Assembly (NCBI GenBank): GCA_030606335.1
Contig: JAUWGP010000011.1
Span: 1 to 64,000 of the forward strand
DNA length: 64,000 nt
DNA from: Caldifarciminota bacterium
GTDB taxonomy: Bacteria > Hydrothermota > UBA3073
Reading direction: 5' to 3'
Shown here: piece after piece, positions 59,976 to 64,000 of the stretch
Layout of the letters: each line of letters starts with the position of its first letter
Numbering within the stretch: the first letter of the stretch is position 1
The notes under the pieces: model-generated
What the model was told of the DNA's origin: nothing
The model's input: the letters and a program-made list of their open reading frames with translations, nothing else
Database searches by the model: none
Program-made: the position numbers and the translations under genes

Positions 59976-61523
59976 ATGAGGGGAGATTTCAAAAACGAAG
60001 TTATCCTAGATTTCAAAAACAACGAGAATAAAAAATTGATGCAGAATGCCCTGACAAAAGTAAAGGGTGAATTGGGCAAAGAGTATCCCAACATAATCGG
60101 GGGAAAGAAAGGTAAAATTGTAACACCTATAAAATCTATAAATCCATCCCACAAGGATGATGTTGTAGGAATAGTTGAGAACTCATCTGTAGAAGACGCA
60201 GAGAGAGCACTCGAAGTAGCAACGGAGGTCTTTAAAAAATGGAGATATACAAAAGCAGAGGAAAGAGCAGAATACCTCTTTAAAATGGCAGATATAATGA
60301 GAAGAATGAGATATGAACTTGATGCCTGGCTCGTATATGAAGTTGGAAAATCCTGGCCTGAAGCAGATGGAGATATTGCAGAAGCAATAGACTTTCTTGA
60401 CTATTATGCCAGGGAGGTCATTAGATACGGTAAGGGAGGCGATATAACTCCATTTCCTGGTGAAAAACCTGAGATGTGGTATATACCACTTGGAGTTGGA
60501 GTATCTATACCACCCTGGAACTTTCCAATGTCTATACTTACTGGTATGACAGCCGCTGCATTTGGAGCAGGTAACACTGTTGTTTTAAAACCATCAAGTG
60601 ATTCTCCTGTTACAGGTGCGAAGTTCATGGAAATCGTTGAGGAAGCTGGTGTACCTGATGGTGTTGTAAACTACCTACCAGGAAGCGGAGGTAAGATTGG
60701 TGATATTCTTGTGAATTCTCCAAAGACACGATTTATAACATTTACAGGTTCTAAGGCAGTAGGCTTAAGAATAGTGGAGCTTGCTGCTAAACTATCCAAA
60801 GGTCAGAAATGGATAAAGAGAGTTATAGCTGAGATGGGTGGTAAAGATACGATTATAGTGGATTCTGAAACAGACCTTGATTCTGCAGTGAATGGAGTAA
60901 TTGTAGCAGCATTTGGATACCAGGGTCAGAAATGCTCAGCCTGTTCAAGAGCTATAGTTCTTGATGAAATTTACAACGAATTCATCGATAAACTTGTACA
61001 AAAAGGAAAAGAGATAAAACAAGGACTACCAGAAGACCCTGAAAACTTCATGGGTGCAGTAATAAATGAACGGGCATATAGAAGCATTCTTGAATATATA
61101 GAGGTTGGTAAAAAAGAAGGAAAACTCGTTCTTGGTGGTGAACCTGCTGAAGGCGATGGATACTATATAAAACCCACTATAATAACCGATTTAAACCCCA
61201 ACGCAAGAATAGCACAGGAAGAGATATTTGGTCCAGTACTTGCAGTCATACCCGCAAAGGATTTCGATGATGCTATGGATATAGCAAATGGTACAGATTA
61301 TGGACTAACTGGTGCAATATATACAAATAACAGAGAAAAGATAGAAAGGGCAAAGGTGGAATTCCATGTTGGAAACCTATATATAAACAGAAAATGCACA
61401 GGTGCTCTTGTAGGAGTTCATCCTTTTGGCGGGTTTAACCTTTCTGGAACTGATACGAAAACAGGTTCAAGGGATTATCTTCTCTTTTTCCTCCAGGCAA
61501 AGGCTATAACAGAGAAGGTGTAA
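59976..61523 (+). CDS. 1-pyrroline-5-carboxylate (L-glutamate gamma-semialdehyde) dehydrogenase
   Basis: ALDH: PPWNFPMSILTGMTAAA, AEMGGKDTIIVDSETDLD, FGYQGQKCSACSRAI; RocA/PutA-type C-terminus GGFNLSGTDTKTGSRDYLL. Confidence 0.92.
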   Translation: MRGDFKNEVILDFKNNENKKLMQNALTKVKGELGKEYPNIIGGKKGKIVTPIKSINPSHKDDVVGIVENSSVEDAERALEVATEVFKKWRYTKAEERAEYLFKMADIMRRMRYELDAWLVYEVGKSWPEADGDIAEAIDFLDYYAREVIRYGKGGDITPFPGEKPEMWYIPLGVGVSIPPWNFPMSILTGMTAAAFGAGNTVVLKPSSDSPVTGAKFMEIVEEAGVPDGVVNYLPGSGGKIGDILVNSPKTRFITFTGSKAVGLRIVELAAKLSKGQKWIKRVIAEMGGKDTIIVDSETDLDSAVNGVIVAAFGYQGQKCSACSRAIVLDEIYNEFIDKLVQKGKEIKQGLPEDPENFMGAVINERAYRSILEYIEVGKKEGKLVLGGEPAEGDGYYIKPTIITDLNPNARIAQEEIFGPVLAVIPAKDFDDAMDIANGTDYGLTGAIYTNNREKIERAKVEFHVGNLYINRKCTGALVGVHPFGGFNLSGTDTKTGSRDYLLFFLQAKAITEKV

Positions 61524-61700
61524 CACAGCTTAAGTATATCAGGTTATCAGAACATCAGTGGGAAGAGTATCAGGGAATCAGATTATCAGGTTATTTAGGA
61601 GTTTTATGTAATTTATTCTGCATTCTATTAATCCCTATAGTTGTCCACGTTGAATTATCTGATATTTCATAGTGTAATTGCTGACTAATCATTAAATACT

Positions 61701-63092
61701 ATGAATCTGAATAATCCCAAAAAATTCTTTATCAAGACGTATGGTTGTCAGATGAATGTGTATGATTCAAGGATGGTTGCATCCCTGTTTGAAGGTGAAG
61801 GACTTAAAGAGACTGATAATCAAGAAGATGCTGATATAATAATTATAAATACCTGTAGTGTAAGAGAACATGCAGAGCAAAGGGCACTTGGTAGAATATC
61901 GAGTCTCCAAAAATTAAGGAGAGAAAGGCCAACACTCCAAATTGGAGTGATTGGATGTATGGCAGAGCGCCTCGGCGATAATATCGTCGGGGCAGATTTT
62001 TTTATAGGTCCAAAGAAATACGATAGATTGGATGAGATTATAAAAAATATAGTAAGCAGTCCCAGTGGAATAGTTGAAGCATTCCACGGGATAAATATGC
62101 AGTATGCAATATGCAACATGCCGGTAGGAGCTCCGCCTTTGGCGGGGCGAAAACCTCCTCCTCCCTATCCTAATCCTGATAAAGACACATCTACCTTTCT
62201 TCCTGTAATGAGGGGATGTAATAACTTTTGCTCCTACTGTGTTGTTCCTTATTTAAGAGGAGAAGCAACATCAAGAAATCCTTATGATATTCTCGACGAA
62301 TTAGAATTCCTAAAAAATAGAGGTATAAAGGAAGTAACACTACTTGGTCAGAGTGTAAATGAATACCGATGGAACCAATTTGATTTTTCGGCTCTCCTAA
62401 AAATGATAGACAGAGTATCAAATGGAATAAGAATTAGATTCCTTACCTCGCATCCTGCATATATGAGCCATGAACTTATAGATTCAATGGCAAAATGCGA
62501 TTCTGTATGTGAGAATATTCATCTGCCAATCCAATCTGGCTCAGATAGAATCCTTAATATGATGGAAAGAAGGTATACGGTAGACACATACAGAAAATGG
62601 ATTCAGATAATGAGAGAAAGAATTCCAGACATTGCTATAACTACAGATATTATAGTGGGATTTCCCACAGAGACAGAAGAAGATTTCCAGAAAACACTCG
62701 ATATTGTTAGAGAGGAGAGATTCGACTTCGCATATATGTTTATGTACTCAAAGAGAGAAGGCACAAAGGCAGCAGGATTTTCTAATGATATCCCAGTCGA
62801 GGTGAAGAAGAAAAGACTCAAAGAGTTAATAGAACTCCAGAACAAAATGACAAAAGAAAAAAATAAAGAACTCGTGGGAAAGGATGTGGAAATTCTTATA
62901 GAAGGAAAAAGCAGGAGAGATGGCCTTCCAATGGGTAAAACCAGAACAAATAAGGAGGTAATAATTAAAAGCCCCTGGAATGATATTAAAACCTTAAATA
63001 TTGGAGATTTTACCAGAGTCTATGTCGAATCAATCTCTGGATGGACACCTGTAGGCAGGTTAATCAACATAGTAGGTTCATCTACTATTTAG
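61701..63092 (+). CDS. miaB: tRNA-2-methylthio-N6-dimethylallyladenosine synthase, with linker insertion
   Basis: YGCQMNVYDSR; MRGCNNFCSYCVVPYLRG; TRAM-like C-terminus. Confidence 0.94.
   Translation: MNLNNPKKFFIKTYGCQMNVYDSRMVASLFEGEGLKETDNQEDADIIIINTCSVREHAEQRALGRISSLQKLRRERPTLQIGVIGCMAERLGDNIVGADFFIGPKKYDRLDEIIKNIVSSPSGIVEAFHGINMQYAICNMPVGAPPLAGRKPPPPYPNPDKDTSTFLPVMRGCNNFCSYCVVPYLRGEATSRNPYDILDELEFLKNRGIKEVTLLGQSVNEYRWNQFDFSALLKMIDRVSNGIRIRFLTSHPAYMSHELIDSMAKCDSVCENIHLPIQSGSDRILNMMERRYTVDTYRKWIQIMRERIPDIAITTDIIVGFPTETEEDFQKTLDIVREERFDFAYMFMYSKREGTKAAGFSNDIPVEVKKKRLKELIELQNKMTKEKNKELVGKDVEILIEGKSRRDGLPMGKTRTNKEVIIKSPWNDIKTLNIGDFTRVYVESISGWTPVGRLINIVGSSTI
62097..62145. repeat. heptamer array (ATGCAGT/ATGCAAT/ATGCAAC) plus CCGCC-TTT-GGCGG palindrome inside miaB
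   Basis: read directly. Confidence 0.85.
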
Positions 63093-63201
63093 TTGATTCA
63101 AAACCCAGCATTTGCTTTAAAAAAAGATTGCTTCTCTCTCGCTCGCACTTCTTGATGGACATGGTAAGCTAATTTCTTTTTACAAAAACTTATCTATCCT
63201 C

Positions 63202-64000
63202 TTATTTTATATTCACCTGGTTGGGTGGTTTCTTACCCTCAAGACCTGCAATCAAGTTTTCGACTGCCATTACAGCCATCTTATTCCTTGCCTCATGGGT
63301 AGCACTGCCTATATGAGGTAACAAGACCACATTAGTTAATTCAATCAATTCCTCGGGGATATTTGGTTCGTCTTCATAAACATCCAGACCCGCTCCACCT
63401 ATTTTACCATCCTTCAATGCTCGTATAAGCGCCTTTTCATCTACAATTGGTCCCCTTGACGTATTGATAAGACAAGCAGTCGGTTTTAATAGAGAAATTT
63501 CCCTTGCACCTATTAAATGATGGGTACTTTCTTTTAAAGATATATGTAATGAAATGAAGTCGGATTTCCTTAATAACTCTTCTATCTTTACCCTCTTCGC
63601 CCCAGTTTTTTTCTCGAGGACCTCATTTATATACGGATCACTATATAGAACTTTAACACCAAATCCTATTCCTTTGAGGATAAAGGCAGTGCCTATCCTT
63701 CCGGCTCCAATGATACCAAGAATCTTTCCCTTTAATCCCTCTCCCAGCAAAAGAGTGGGCGACCATCCGTCAAATCTTCCTTCTCTTGAAAACTTATCTG
63801 CCTCTACAATCCTTCTCGTGCAGGCAAAGAGAAGAGCCCACGCAAGCTCAGCAGTTGCATCAGTAAGAACACCCGGTGTATTTGTTACTATAATCCCCTT
63901 ATTAGTGGCATAGTCTATATCAATGTTGTCATATCCCACGGCACAGTTAGCTATAATCCTTAGTTTTCGACCACTATCTATAACATTTCTTGTAATCGGG
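63202..64000 (-). CDS. D-2-hydroxyacid dehydrogenase (glyoxylate/hydroxypyruvate reductase type), 5' end beyond window
   Basis: reading frame open to edge: PITRNVIDSGRKLRIIANCAVGYDNIDIDYATNKGIIVTNTPGVLTDATAELA; GIIGAGRIGTAF; INTSRGPIVDEKAL. Confidence 0.92.
   Translation of the reverse strand, partial: PITRNVIDSGRKLRIIANCAVGYDNIDIDYATNKGIIVTNTPGVLTDATAELAWALLFACTRRIVEADKFSREGRFDGWSPTLLLGEGLKGKILGIIGAGRIGTAFILKGIGFGVKVLYSDPYINEVLEKKTGAKRVKIEELLRKSDFISLHISLKESTHHLIGAREISLLKPTACLINTSRGPIVDEKALIRALKDGKIGGAGLDVYEDEPNIPEELIELTNVVLLPHIGSATHEARNKMAVMAVENLIAGLEGKKPPNQVNIK

Overview
Uncultivated-looking AT-rich bacterial chromosome segment, probably a candidate-phylum genome (low-confidence guess; lineage not resolvable from sequence alone). 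Minus-strand housekeeping block, about 0.6-19.3 kb: hicB remnant, tRNA-His, fabG, lipoate/octanoyl ligase-type protein, PTS EIIA-like, queuosine-precursor transporter, rpoD, dnaG, S23-type four-helix protein, mutS2, rpsU, dnaJ, dnaK, grpE, lepB, lepA, panC, folK. Plus-strand block, about 19.5-49.7 kb: ftcD; an 18-kb polysaccharide cluster (Wzx-like flippase, O-antigen ligase/polymerase-like protein, six glycosyltransferases, a large embedded glycoside-hydrolase-like protein, polyprenyl-phosphate sugar transferase, Wzi-like and OmpA-like proteins); guaB, hslV, hslU, a degenerate EIIA-like protein, aspS, def, rplM, rpsI, nucleotide-sugar dehydrogenase, ftsB/divIC-like, coaD. Right end is mixed: PAP2, thpR, APC permease-EIIA fusion, M16 peptidase, sugar isomerase-like TIM barrel, ppiD-like, tRNA-Arg, radC, P5C dehydrogenase, miaB, 2-hydroxyacid dehydrogenase (cut by the window edge). 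Most notable signals: (1) a riboswitch-like leader of the polysaccharide cluster with a consensus promoter, basal stem, and mutually exclusive antiterminator and terminator; (2) several families of palindromic repeats with compensatory stem changes, including two-hairpin elements bounded by GGAGTGCA/TGCACTCC, 62-bp elements with 11-12 bp terminal inverted repeats, and a ~0.22-0.27 kb element placed the same way immediately upstream of lepB and ppiD; (3) period-7 tandem arrays with differing units, some inside essential genes (lepA, miaB); (4) an unusual tRNA-His flush against the fabG stop codon; (5) an EIIA-like protein whose phospho-acceptor His is Arg. No CRISPR array, rRNA or intact transposase was seen.
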